From NCBI RefSeq assembly GCF_014207445.1, contig NZ_JACHEM010000003.1, forward strand, positions 186,001 to 250,000: a DNA stretch of 64,000 nt, read 5' to 3'. Each line of letters begins with the position of its first letter. The first letter of the stretch is position 1. The DNA is from Streptomyces candidus. Lineage in GTDB: Bacteria > Actinomycetota > Actinomycetes > Streptomycetales > Streptomycetaceae. Under the pieces are notes generated by a model that made no database searches, was not told the DNA's origin, and saw only the letters and a program-made list of their open reading frames with translations. Made by a program: the position numbers and the translations under genes. Shown here one piece after another: positions 35,790-47,523 of this stretch.

Positions 35790-36098
35790 GTGACGACCGC
35801 AAGCTCCAAGGTTGCCATCAAGCCGCTTGAGGACCGCATCGTGGTCCAGCCGCTCGACGCAGAGCAGACCACCGCCTCTGGCCTGGTCATTCCGGACACC
35901 GCCAAGGAGAAGCCCCAGGAGGGCGTCGTCCTGGCCGTGGGCCCGGGCCGCTTCGAGAACGGCGAGCGCCTGCCGCTCGACGTCTCCGTCGGCGACGTAG
36001 TGCTGTACAGCAAGTACGGCGGCACCGAGGTGAAGTACAGCGGCGAGGAATACCTCGTCCTCTCGGCTCGCGACGTTCTCGCGATCATCGAGAAGTAA
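35790..36098 (+). CDS. groS: Co-chaperonin GroES
   Basis: A 102-residue protein with the family core [20 protein letters not shown] and the mobile loop region [17 protein letters not shown]. It caps the GroEL chamber. The start is GTG 35790 after AAGGGGGAGACC. The 111-base gap to groEL has no terminator strong enough to separate the pair. Confidence 0.97.
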   Translation: MTTASSKVAIKPLEDRIVVQPLDAEQTTASGLVIPDTAKEKPQEGVVLAVGPGRFENGERLPLDVSVGDVVLYSKYGGTEVKYSGEEYLVLSARDVLAIIEK

Positions 36099-37841
<1,743 letters not shown>

Positions 37842-37876
37842 GTGAAGGACCGGCAGTACGACCGGTCCGGCCGCAC

Positions 37877-37929
37877 CGCGCCGAAGCCCGGCTCCCCGTC
37901 ATCGCGACGGCGAGCCGGGCTTCGGCGCG
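37877..37929 (+). terminator. Terminator after groEL1
   Basis: A 24-bp stem (37877-37900 with 37906-37929) with a single mismatch and a 5-base loop, 36 bases after the groEL stop. It is one of the strongest hairpins in the window. Confidence 0.9.
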
Positions 37930-38055
37930 TCCTGGCATGCGCCGCGGACAGCGGTGGCGGGCGGTCACGGCCACAGCTCCCGGGGCCGGGGGCCCTGCTG
38001 CGGAGGGCCGGGAGCCGCTGTGCCACGACGCGCGCGGCACAGCCCCCGGACGGGC

Positions 38056-38829
38056 CTACCGCGGGCCGTACTTCCGCCCCGTCTTCGACGTGATCCCGCC
38101 CAGCAGTCCGCGCGGCGCCACCTTCACCACACCCATCAGCGCCTTGTAGCGCGGGTCCGGGATCGACAGCGTCTTGCCCCGGGCGAGGTCCTTGAGCGCC
38201 TCCGCCACCAGCTTGTCGGCGTCCAGCCACATCCACGACGGGATGTTGTCCGTGCCCATCCCGGCGCGCTCGTGGAACTCCGTGCGTACGAAACCCGGGC
38301 ACAGCGCCATCAGCCGCACCCCGCTCCCGCTGAGGTCCTTCGCCGCGCCCTGGGTGAACTGCACCACCCACGCCTTGCTCGCCCCGTACGTCCCGCGCGG
38401 CACGAAGGCGGCCACCGAGGCGACGTTGACGACCCCGCCGCGCCGCCGCTCCTTCATGCCGCGCACAGCCGCCGACGTCAGCCGCAGCACCGCCTCGCAG
38501 TGCACCTTGAGCATGGTGAGCTCGTCGGCCATCGGGACTTCGAGGAACTCGCCCTTATTGCCGAAGCCGGCGTTGTTGACCAGCAGGTCCACCGGGTGCG
38601 TGCGGTCCGCGAGCCGCTCCTCGACGGCCGCGATGCCCTCGTCCGTGGACAGGTCGGCGGCCAGGACCTCCGCCTCCACGCCGTGCTTGTCGTGCAGTTC
38701 CGTCGCCTGTTCCCGGAGGCGCTCGGTGTTCCGGGCCACCAGCGCCAGGTTGTGCCCGTCGGCGGCCAGCCGCCGTGCGAAGGCGGAGCCGATGCCTGCG
38801 GTCGCTCCGGTGATCAGTGCAGTCGTCAT
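38056..38829 (-). CDS. Short-chain dehydrogenase/reductase
   Basis: A 257-residue SDR with NAD(P) motif TGATAGIGSAFARRLA, the structural NNAGFG, and catalytic S and YxxxK in VNVASVAAFVPRGTYGASKA. The C-terminus is basic (TSKTGRKYGPR). ATG 38829 gives MTTALITGATAGIG. The substrate is unknown; the sequence fits the classical SDRs that act on hydroxy/keto lipids or sugars. Confidence 0.88.
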   Translation of the reverse strand: MTTALITGATAGIGSAFARRLAADGHNLALVARNTERLREQATELHDKHGVEAEVLAADLSTDEGIAAVEERLADRTHPVDLLVNNAGFGNKGEFLEVPMADELTMLKVHCEAVLRLTSAAVRGMKERRRGGVVNVASVAAFVPRGTYGASKAWVVQFTQGAAKDLSGSGVRLMALCPGFVRTEFHERAGMGTDNIPSWMWLDADKLVAEALKDLARGKTLSIPDPRYKALMGVVKVAPRGLLGGITSKTGRKYGPR

Positions 38830-38895
38830 GTGGACCACGGTAGTGCCCCGGATCATCGCCGACCGCCCCGATCCCCAACCGGTGCGCTCTCCGCC

Positions 38896-39582
38896 CTAGT
38901 TGCCCGCCCGTGCCACGCTGCCGTGCTTGTCCAGGTGAGCGAGTGCCTTCTCCCGGGTGTACGGGGAGAGCACGTCCCCGGCCTCCAGCAGCCGTGGCAG
39001 CAGGTCGCGTTCCAGGGTGTGCGCCCGGAAGTGCGTCGCCACCGTCACCTCGTGCGCGGGCCGGTGCAGCACCGCGATGGCGTCCCCGGCCCGTACCGAG
39101 CCCGGCTGCACCACCTTGAGGTACGCGCCCGGGACCGCCGCCGCAGTGAAGCGCTTCACCCACTGCTTCTCGTCCAGCGCGCCCGCGAAGGTACGGCACG
39201 GGATGCGGGAGGCGGTCACCTCCAGGACCAGGTCCGGGCCGACCCGCCACCGCTCGCCGAGCAGTGCCCCGTTCACGTCCAGGCCCAGGGTGGTGAAGTT
39301 CTCGCCGAACTCCCCGTTGCGCAGGGGGCGTTCGAGCTCGGCCTCCCAGTGGTCCAGCTCCTCGCGGGCATACGCGTACACGGCCTGCCGGGTGCCGCCG
39401 TGGTGCCGCAGGTCGCACACGTCGTCGCCGACGAGCCCGCTGCCGCCGGTGCCGGAGGGCCCCGGATCGCGCACCTCCACCGGCCCTTCGGCGGGCCGTT
39501 TGCCTATGCCCGTCAGCCCTTCCGGCTGGCCGGTGTGGGCGCTGGCCGCGGCCCGCCCCCGATTGACACTCAGTAGCTTCAT
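38896..39582 (-). CDS. MOSC domain protein
   Basis: A 228-residue protein. The MOSC fold is seen in VYAYAREELDHWEAEL, GEFGENFTTLGLDVNGALLG, LEVTASRIPCRTFAGALDE and VPGAYLKVVQPGSVRAGD; the conserved Cys is in RIPCRTF. MOSC proteins handle sulphur on molybdenum-cofactor enzymes or reduce N-hydroxylated compounds (YiiM/YuaD type). ATG 39582 starts MKLLSVNRG. It is divergent from a LysR regulator 82 bases away, its possible controller. Confidence 0.87.
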   Translation of the reverse strand: MKLLSVNRGRAAASAHTGQPEGLTGIGKRPAEGPVEVRDPGPSGTGGSGLVGDDVCDLRHHGGTRQAVYAYAREELDHWEAELERPLRNGEFGENFTTLGLDVNGALLGERWRVGPDLVLEVTASRIPCRTFAGALDEKQWVKRFTAAAVPGAYLKVVQPGSVRAGDAIAVLHRPAHEVTVATHFRAHTLERDLLPRLLEAGDVLSPYTREKALAHLDKHGSVARAGN

Positions 39583-39652
39583 GACGCAGAACGCTAGCCG
39601 AGCCGAACTCAAAGCTCCGACCCGCAATTCTCTCCTGCACCCAAGCTCGTCT

Positions 39653-39658
39653 TATACT
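39653..39658 (+). promoter_or_regulatory. -10 of a leaderless LysR-gene transcript
   Basis: TATACT ends 6 bases before ATG 39665, so the transcript would start at about the ATG. No ribosome site is present ahead of the ATG, in keeping with leaderless translation. The 82-base divergent gap would also hold the regulator's own binding site. Confidence 0.45.
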
Positions 39659-39664
39659 CGGCCC

Positions 39665-40561
39665 ATGATCGAAGCCCGCCACCTCCGCGTCCTGCGCGCA
39701 GTCGCCGCCACCGGGTCCTTCTCCGCCGCCGCCCGCGAGCTGGGCTGCACCCAGCCGGCCGTCAGCCAGCAGATGAAGGCCCTGGAGCAGTCGGCGGGCA
39801 CCACCCTGCTCATCCGCACCGGCCGCGAAATGCGCCTCACCCAGGCCGGCGAGGCCCTGGTCAGGCACGCGGTGGGCATCCTCGCCGGGCTCACCGCCGC
39901 CGAGGAGGAGGTCGCCGCCATCGCGGGCCTGCGGGCCGGCCGGGTCCGGCTCGTCTCCTTCCCCTCCGGCAGCTCCACCCTGGTCCCCACCGCCCTCGCC
40001 GCCCTGCGCGCCGCCCACCCCGGCACCCGCGTCTCCCTCGTCGACGCCGAGCCGCCGCGCTCGGTGGAGATGCTTCGCGAGGGCGACTGCGACGTGGCGC
40101 TCGCCTTCCGGTACGGGCCGGGAGGTGCCACCGAGGACTGGACCGACCTGGTCGTACGCCCCCTCCTCACCGACCGGCTGGTCGGCCTCGTCCCCGAGGG
40201 GCACCGGCTCGACGGGGCCGGCACCGTCGGCATCGGCGAACTGGCCGAGGAACCCTGGATCGCGGGCTGCCCGCGCTGCCGTCGGCAACTCGTCGAGGTC
40301 TGCGAGAGCGCGGGCTTCGCTCCCCGCATCGACTTCGCGACCGACGACTACCCGGCGGTGATGGGCCTGGTCGGCGCGGGGCTCGGCGTCGCCGTCCTGC
40401 CGGAACTGGCGCTGGAGTCGGTCCTGCACAAGGCGGTGCGCACCGTCGCGGTGGAACCTGCCGTACAGCGCGAGATCGTCGCGCTCACCCTGCCGGACCT
40501 GGCGCAGGTGCCTGCCGTGGCGGCCACGCTCGACCAGCTGGCACTCGCCGCGGCCCGCTGA
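39665..40561 (+). CDS. LysR-family transcriptional regulator
   Basis: A 298-residue regulator. The N-terminal winged HTH is MIEARHLRVLRAVAATGSFS then AAARELGCTQPAVSQQMKAL; the remainder is the effector-binding domain (LRAGRVRLVSFPSGSSTLVP, FATDDYPAVMGLVGAGLGVA). It is divergent from the MOSC gene, the usual arrangement for a LysR target. The effector is unknown. Confidence 0.9.
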   Translation: MIEARHLRVLRAVAATGSFSAAARELGCTQPAVSQQMKALEQSAGTTLLIRTGREMRLTQAGEALVRHAVGILAGLTAAEEEVAAIAGLRAGRVRLVSFPSGSSTLVPTALAALRAAHPGTRVSLVDAEPPRSVEMLREGDCDVALAFRYGPGGATEDWTDLVVRPLLTDRLVGLVPEGHRLDGAGTVGIGELAEEPWIAGCPRCRRQLVEVCESAGFAPRIDFATDDYPAVMGLVGAGLGVAVLPELALESVLHKAVRTVAVEPAVQREIVALTLPDLAQVPAVAATLDQLALAAAR

Positions 40562-40753
40562 TCACCCCTCGTCCGGCCGGCCGGGCGCCGCCTTTCGTCC
40601 GTGGGGCGCCGGGGCCGGCCCTCCGTGCAGTTGCCCGGCGCCCCCGCCGCCCGACCTGCCGCCATCCGGGTGGTTGACCGCGGGGCGGGGCGGTGTGGTG
40701 AAGAAACGTTCCTTCAAGGATGGACGGCGGCCGTTGCCGGCGTCGGCGGCGGA

Positions 40754-41152
40754 CTACTTCAGCAGGGTGACGCGTCGGGCGTGCTGCATGCCGCCGCCCG
40801 TCACCGGGTCCTGCTTCTTCGCGGCCGTCCCCGCCGCCGTACCGCCGACGGCGCCTCCTGCCGGAACCAGCCGGTGTCTGGCGCGGCCCATCAGCTCTTC
40901 GCGCTCGTCCTCGGTGAGGCCGCCCCACACCCCGTAGGGCTCGCGGACCTGGAGTGCGTGCGCCGCGCACTGCGCGCGCACCGGGCACCGCATGCAGACC
41001 TCCTTCGCCGAGTTCTCACGTGCGCTTCGCGCGGCCCCGCGCTCGCCCTCCGGGTGGAAGAACAGCGAGCTGTCGACCCCGCGGCAGGCCGCGAGGAGCT
41101 GCCAGTCCCACAGGTCGGCGTTGGGTCCGGGAAGGCGGGAGAAATCTGCCAT
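40754..41152 (-). CDS. whiD: WhiB-family sporulation regulator WhiD
   Basis: A 132-residue WhiB-like iron-sulphur protein. The four cluster ligands are C23, C53, C56 and C62 (CMRCPVRAQC), followed by the GVWGG turn at about residues 74-78 and a basic C-terminus. WhiD in Streptomyces is needed for late sporulation. The assignment rests on the sequence and on its position directly divergent from bldM. ATG 41152 follows AAGGGGACAACC. Confidence 0.92.
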   Translation of the reverse strand: MADFSRLPGPNADLWDWQLLAACRGVDSSLFFHPEGERGAARSARENSAKEVCMRCPVRAQCAAHALQVREPYGVWGGLTEDEREELMGRARHRLVPAGGAVGGTAAGTAAKKQDPVTGGGMQHARRVTLLK

Positions 41153-41203
41153 TGGTTGTCCCCTTGCGTCTGTGCTGAGGCGGAAACTCTGTGCGAGACG
41201 GTA

Positions 41204-41224
41204 CATCTACTATCTGAGTAGATG
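41204..41224. promoter_or_regulatory. 21-bp palindrome in the whiD leader region
   Basis: CATCTACT-ATCTG-AGTAGATG: perfect 8-bp arms with a 5-base centre, A+T-rich against a G+C-rich background, 52 bases upstream of the whiD start. It sits where an operator for whiD would be. The 322-base whiD-bldM gap holds this, the sigma-BldN promoter and no gene. Confidence 0.5.
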
Positions 41225-41322
41225 AAAATATGACTCATTGGAAATCTAGCCACAGACACCAGCAAAAGGGAAGAAAAGCGACTAAATGGGGCAGTGGGGG
41301 CACGAGAGGCCGGATCACGGGC

Positions 41323-41350
41323 CGTAACTCTTTCGAGTGACCGTCGTTGA
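41323..41350 (+). promoter_or_regulatory. Sigma-BldN-type promoter of bldM
   Basis: CGTAAC (41323-41328), 16-base spacer, CGTTGA (41345-41350), an exact match to the consensus known for sigma-BldN promoters. It lies 124 bases before bldM. In S. coelicolor, bldM transcription from such a promoter depends on BldN, part of the cascade for aerial growth. Confidence 0.88.
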
Positions 41351-41474
41351 GTTGGCTGAGGCGGTTGAAGGAAAAGGCGATCGGGCAGGTGTCCGAGAGC
41401 GTCAACCGCACAGGTGACGACTTGTATTCAGCCTGGAGGCCCAAGGTGACGCGCAAGAGCTGCGGAGGACGGTC

Positions 41475-42086
41475 ATGACATCCGTCCTCGTCTGCGACGA
41501 CTCCCCGCTTGCCCGAGAAGCGCTCCGTCGCGCGGTCGCGACCGTGCCCGGTGTCGAGCGCGTGACGACTGCGGCCAACGGCGAGGAAGTCCTCCGCCGC
41601 TGGGGCGCCGACCGTTCGGACCTGATTCTGATGGACGTACGGATGCCCGGTCTCGGCGGTGTCGAGACGGTCCGGCGCCTGCTGTCCGCCGACCCCGGCG
41701 CCCGGATCATCATGCTGACGGTCGCGGAGGACCTCGACGGGGTCGCGCTCGCGGTCGCCGCCGGGGCCCGCGGCTATCTGCACAAGGACGCGTCCCGCGC
41801 CGAGCTGCGCGCGACCGTCACGCAGGCGCTCGCCGACCCGACGTGGCGGCTCGCCCCGCGCCGGCTGCGGTCCGCCGAGATGGGCGCCGCCCCCACCCTC
41901 ACCGCCCGGGAGATCCAGGTGCTGGAGGGAATGAGCCACGGCCGCTCCAACGCCGAGATCGGCCGCGAGCTGTTCCTCTCCGAGGACACCGTCAAGACGC
42001 ACGCCAGGAGGCTCTTCAAGAAGCTGGGCGCCTCGGACCGTGCGCACGCGGTGGCGCTGGGGTTCCGCTGGGGCCTGGTCCGCTGA
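41475..42086 (+). CDS. bldM: Developmental response regulator BldM
   Basis: A 203-residue NarL/FixJ-type regulator: receiver domain at about 1-120 (VLVCDDSPLAREALRRAVAT, D54 in LILMDVRMPG, K104) and LuxR-type HTH at about 145-200 (LTAREIQVLEGMSHGRSNAE). BldM controls aerial hyphae and, with WhiI, sporulation genes; it is described as working without phosphorylation although D54 is present. ATG 41475 follows GCGGAGGACGG. Confidence 0.95.
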   Translation: MTSVLVCDDSPLAREALRRAVATVPGVERVTTAANGEEVLRRWGADRSDLILMDVRMPGLGGVETVRRLLSADPGARIIMLTVAEDLDGVALAVAAGARGYLHKDASRAELRATVTQALADPTWRLAPRRLRSAEMGAAPTLTAREIQVLEGMSHGRSNAEIGRELFLSEDTVKTHARRLFKKLGASDRAHAVALGFRWGLVR

Positions 42087-42235
42087 CCGGACAGCAGGTG
42101 AGTTTGGTCCCCCGCTCGCCCTCGCGCGGGCGGGGAGCAGGACGCCCGATCCCGGTTCGGCGGCCGATGCCGCATCCTTGAGGGATGGGGTTCCTCGGGA
42201 ACGGATCGGTCGAGCGGAAGGGGAGGGCGCGGGAG

Positions 42236-42913
42236 ATGAGTCCTGGCGTACCTGCTCATAACGCTTCAGTGCACAACTACGGGCGCGGCGGCGCGGATGC
42301 CGGAACGTCAAGGCACCATGGACCGATGCGCGACGACGAGGCGGTGGCGGCCCAGGGGGCCATCGGTGCCCTGGTGCACCACGCCGTCGAGGGCGACGAA
42401 CAGGCCACCCACGACCTGCTCGCCCACGTGCACCCGCTGGCCCTGCGCTACTGCAGGTCCCGGCTGTCCCGGCTGCCCGGTGATGCTCGTCACTTCGTGG
42501 AGGACCTGGCGCAGGAGGTGTGCGTCGCGGTGCTGATGGCGCTGCCGCGCTACAAGGACACCGGACGCCCCTTCGAGGCGTTCGTCTTCGCCATCGCCGC
42601 GCACAAGGTCGCCGACCTGCAGCGGGCGGCCATGCGCCACCCGGGGTCGACCGCGGTGCCCTCCGACGAGATGCCGGAGCGGCCCGACGACTCGCTCGGC
42701 CCGGAGGAGCGGGCGCTGCTCAGCAGCGACGCCGCCTGGGCCAAGAAGCTGCTCGCCAACCTTCCCGAGCACCAGCGTGAACTGCTGGTGCTGCGGGTCG
42801 CGGTCGGGCTGACCGCGGAGGAGACGGGACAGAAGCTCGGGATGTCGCCGGGCGCGGTGCGGGTGGCGCAGCACAGGGCACTGAGCAGACTCCGCGCCCT
42901 CGCGGGGCAGTGA
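42236..42913 (+). CDS. RNA polymerase sigma factor (group 4-like, SigD type)
   Basis: A 225-residue sigma-70 family protein. Region 2 is seen in [20 protein letters not shown] then [20 protein letters not shown], and region 4 in [20 protein letters not shown] then [16 protein letters not shown]. It resembles the actinobacterial SigD-type factor encoded next to guaB. ATG 42236 has GGGAGGG upstream; ATG 42326 ([14 protein letters not shown]) is the alternative start and would remove 30 less conserved residues. No anti-sigma gene is adjacent. Confidence 0.88.
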   Translation: MSPGVPAHNASVHNYGRGGADAGTSRHHGPMRDDEAVAAQGAIGALVHHAVEGDEQATHDLLAHVHPLALRYCRSRLSRLPGDARHFVEDLAQEVCVAVLMALPRYKDTGRPFEAFVFAIAAHKVADLQRAAMRHPGSTAVPSDEMPERPDDSLGPEERALLSSDAAWAKKLLANLPEHQRELLVLRVAVGLTAEETGQKLGMSPGAVRVAQHRALSRLRALAGQ

Positions 42914-43023
42914 CCCGCGGACCGGCCCGCTCCTGCCGTACCGCGCACCGCCTACCGCATCGGCGTACCCGCGTGCAGGAGAAACGTACAAACTCGGCCG
43001 GTTGTCATGATCGTGGAATGTGA

Positions 43024-44586
<1,563 letters not shown>

Positions 44587-44688
44587 CACCCGCGTCCTGG
44601 AAGGGGCGGTTCCGGATTCCCGGGGCCGTCCCTTTCGGGCGTGTCGGGGATACTGGAACGGCAGACCAAGAGGGAAAGGCCACACAAC

Positions 44689-45816
44689 GTGACTGAGATC
44701 GAGATCGGGCGCGGCAAGCGCGGCCGCAGGGCGTACGCGTTCGACGACATCGCCATCGTGCCGAGCCGGCGTACGCGGGACCCGAAGGAGGTCTCGATCG
44801 CCTGGCAGATCGACGCCTACCGCTTCGAGCTGCCGTTCCTGGCCGCCCCCATGGACTCGGTCGTCTCCCCGGAGACCGCCATCCGCATCGGGCAGCTCGG
44901 CGGACTGGGCGTCCTGAACCTCGAAGGGCTGTGGACGCGGTACGAGAACCCCGAGCCGCTGCTGGACGAGATCCGCGAGCTGAACGACGAGGGCGCCGCC
45001 ACCCGCCGCCTCCAGGAGATCTACGCCGAGCCCATCAAGGCGGAGCTGATCGGGCAGCGCATCAAGGAGGTGCGCGACTCGGGTGTGGTCACCGCCGCCG
45101 CGCTCTCCCCGCAGCGCACGGCGGAGTTCTCCAAGGCCGTCGTCGACGCCGGTGTCGACCTCTTCGTGATCCGCGGCACGACCGTGTCGGCCGAGCACGT
45201 CTCCGGTGCCGCCGAGCCGCTGAACCTGAAGCAGTTCATCTACGAGCTGGACGTTCCGGTGATCGTCGGCGGCTGCGCCACGTACACCGCGGCGCTGCAC
45301 CTGATGCGCACCGGTGCCGCCGGTGTGCTGGTGGGCTTCGGCGGCGGCGCGGCGCACACCACCCGCAACGTGCTGGGCATCCAGGTGCCGATGGCGACCG
45401 CGGTGGCCGATGTCGCCGCCGCGCGCCGCGACTACATGGACGAGTCCGGCGGCCGGTACGTGCACGTCATCGCCGACGGCGGCGTCGGCTGGTCCGGCGA
45501 CATCCCGAAGGCCGTCGCCTGCGGCGCGGACGCCGTGATGATGGGCTCCCCGCTGGCCCGTGCCACGGACGCGCCCGGCCGGGGCCACCACTGGGGCATG
45601 GAGGCCGTCCACGAGGACGTGCCGCGCGGCAAGCGGATGAACCTGGGTGTCGTCGGTACCACCGAGGAGATCCTCACCGGCCCGGCGCACATCCCGGACG
45701 GTTCGATGAACCTCTTCGGAGCGCTCCGCCGCTCGATGGCGACGACGGGCTACAGCGAGCTCAAGGAGTTCCAGCGCGTCGAGGTGACGGTGGCGGACTC
45801 GCAGCACCGCCGCTGA
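44689..45816 (+). CDS. guaB3: GuaB3 family IMP dehydrogenase-related protein, without catalytic Cys
   Basis: A 375-residue TIM-barrel protein of the IMPDH/GMPR family without CBS domains. The loop that carries the catalytic Cys in guaB ([10 protein letters not shown]) is here GGGAAHTTRNVLG, so the Cys is replaced by His (H223, codon 45355-45357). The phosphate-binding end (IADGGVGWSGDIPKAVACGA) is kept. GuaB3 proteins of actinobacteria are conserved but of unsettled function; with this loop, ordinary IMPDH chemistry is unlikely. GTG 44689 follows GGGAAAGG. Confidence 0.93.
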   Translation: MTEIEIGRGKRGRRAYAFDDIAIVPSRRTRDPKEVSIAWQIDAYRFELPFLAAPMDSVVSPETAIRIGQLGGLGVLNLEGLWTRYENPEPLLDEIRELNDEGAATRRLQEIYAEPIKAELIGQRIKEVRDSGVVTAAALSPQRTAEFSKAVVDAGVDLFVIRGTTVSAEHVSGAAEPLNLKQFIYELDVPVIVGGCATYTAALHLMRTGAAGVLVGFGGGAAHTTRNVLGIQVPMATAVADVAAARRDYMDESGGRYVHVIADGGVGWSGDIPKAVACGADAVMMGSPLARATDAPGRGHHWGMEAVHEDVPRGKRMNLGVVGTTEEILTGPAHIPDGSMNLFGALRRSMATTGYSELKEFQRVEVTVADSQHRR

Positions 45817-45878
45817 CCCGCTCCTCCGTACGGCCGGCTGCCCGCGCCGTACGGCTGAGCGCTCGCGTGCGTAAGCCC

Positions 45879-45914
45879 GTGGCCCGGCACCTCTTCGCGG
45901 AGGTGGCGGGCCAC
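45879..45914. terminator. Hairpin between convergent guaB3 and the dehydrogenase gene
   Basis: A 15-bp stem (45879-45893 with 45900-45914) with one internal G-G mismatch and a 6-base loop, in the 126-base convergent gap. Probably bidirectional. Confidence 0.7.
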
Positions 45915-45942
45915 CGGTGTCTCTGCGGTACGCGGCCCCCCT

Positions 45943-47205
45943 TCACAGCCGGTGCGCTGCGCCCGCCGGGCTCGCGCCCCGGGTGTCCAGCAGGAGCTGG
46001 GCCTTCACGGCGAGGCCCTGGAGGTCGTAGGTGCGGTGGTGCTGGAGCAGGATCGTCAGGTCGGCCGCCGCCGCCGCCTCGTAGAGGGAGTCGGCGCGCG
46101 GGACCGGGACGTCGCGCACGCGCCAGTGCGGGACGTGGGGGTCGTGGTAGGTGAGGTGGGCGCCCATGTCGCGCAGCCGGGTGGCGATCTCGGGGGCGGG
46201 GGAGCCCTCCTGGTCGGCGAGGTCGGGCTTGTAGGTGACGCCCAGGAGCAGGACGCGGGCGCCGCGGGCGGACTTGCCGTGTTCGTTGAGGAGGGTGGCG
46301 CAGCGCTGGATCACGTACTGCGGCATCCGTCCGTTGATCTCCTGGGCGAGACCGACCATGCGCAGCGGGTGGCCGGGGGTCCGGCTGCTGTACGAGAGGT
46401 AGTTGGGGTCCAGGGGGACGCTGTGGCCGCCGACGCCGGGTCCGGGGCGGAAGGCCTGGAAGCCGTACGGCTTGGTCTCCGCGCAGCGGATGACGTCCCA
46501 CAGGTCGACGCCGAGGTCGTGGCAGAGGACGGCCATCTCGTTGGCGAGGGCGATGTTGACGTGCCGGTAGTTGCTCTCCAGGACGCCGACGGTCTCGGAC
46601 TCGCGGGGGCCGCGGGCGCGGACGACCTTGTCCGTGAGGCGGCCGTAGAAGGCGGCGGCGGACTCGGTGCAGGCGGGGGTGAGGCCGCCGATCACCTTGG
46701 GGGTGTGCGCGTAGTCGTGGGTCCGGTTGCCGGGGTCCAGGCGGCTGGGGGAGTGCGCGAGGTGGAAGTCGCGGCCCGCGCGCAGGCCGGAGCCCTGCTC
46801 CAGGAGGGGGCGCAGGAACTCCTCGGTCGCGCCCGGGTAGGCGGCGGACTCCAGCAGCACGGTGGTGTGCGGGCGCAGCCGCGCGGCGAGCGTGCGGGCG
46901 GCGGCCTCGACGGCGGACAGGTCCAGGGTGCGGTCCGGGCCGAGGCGGGTGGGCGCGCAGATCACGGCGGTGCGGACCCGGCCCAGTTCGGCGGGATCGG
47001 TGGTCGGGCGGAACCCCCTGGCGAGCATGCGGCGGATCTCCGCGGCCGAGAGCGAGCCGTCCACGGGTGAGCGGCCGGCGGCCAGCTCGGCGACGGGGCG
47101 CGGGTCGGTGTCGTACCCGATGGTGGCGATGCCGGCGGCGACGGCGGCCTGGGCGAGGGGGAGGCCGAGGTGTCCGAGTCCGATGACGGCGAGGTCTGCG
47201 GGCAT
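45943..47205 (-). CDS. Nucleotide-sugar dehydrogenase homologue with Ser in place of catalytic Cys
   Basis: A 420-residue member of the UDP-glucose / UDP-N-acetyl sugar dehydrogenase family. It has the NAD motif VIGLGHLGLPLAQAA, the stretch VLLESAAYPGATEEFL, and the active-site region SNYRHVNIALANEMA. The usual GGHC motif reads GPGVGGHSVPLDPNYLSYSS: the catalytic Cys is Ser at residue 262 (codon 46420-46422). The C-terminal domain (VLLLGVTYKPDLADQEGSPA) is intact. Two-step oxidation to the acid needs the Cys, so the activity is uncertain. No other nucleotide-sugar genes are adjacent. ATG 47205 gives MPADLAVIGLG. Confidence 0.85.
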   Translation of the reverse strand: MPADLAVIGLGHLGLPLAQAAVAAGIATIGYDTDPRPVAELAAGRSPVDGSLSAAEIRRMLARGFRPTTDPAELGRVRTAVICAPTRLGPDRTLDLSAVEAAARTLAARLRPHTTVLLESAAYPGATEEFLRPLLEQGSGLRAGRDFHLAHSPSRLDPGNRTHDYAHTPKVIGGLTPACTESAAAFYGRLTDKVVRARGPRESETVGVLESNYRHVNIALANEMAVLCHDLGVDLWDVIRCAETKPYGFQAFRPGPGVGGHSVPLDPNYLSYSSRTPGHPLRMVGLAQEINGRMPQYVIQRCATLLNEHGKSARGARVLLLGVTYKPDLADQEGSPAPEIATRLRDMGAHLTYHDPHVPHWRVRDVPVPRADSLYEAAAAADLTILLQHHRTYDLQGLAVKAQLLLDTRGASPAGAAHRL

Positions 47206-47470
47206 GGCGTGAGCCGTCCTTCCCTTGGGTCCCCGGGCCCGCGACGACGCCTCCTTAACCGGGGGCGGGGCGGCGCGCAAGCCCTGTGGACAGTTCGAGC
47301 CGAGGAAATGTCAGACTAGGCGTAAATATGACCGTTATGGGGGATTTCGGGGCATCGTGGAGAGGGGTCGCGTGCTGCGTCCACCCCCCGGTTGTCCACA
47401 GGCGGTGGCTGAAGGGCCCGCCTGCGGCGAGAATCGGGTTCGTGGCCCCGGTCACACCCGTCCGAGAGGA

Positions 47471-47512
47471 CCGCACCAGACGCACCAACCGCACCACACC
47501 AACCGCACCAAC
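47471..47512 (+). repeat. Degenerate CGCACCA repeat ahead of glpD
   Basis: Four CGCACCA units (starting 47472, 47481, 47490, 47504) with short spacers, ending just before the GGGAGG ribosome site of glpD. The rest of the 318-base divergent gap 47206-47523 holds no gene; a TAGTCT-like -10 for the minus-strand gene is possible near 47316-47321. Confidence 0.6.
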
Positions 47513-47523
47513 GGGAGGCAGCA

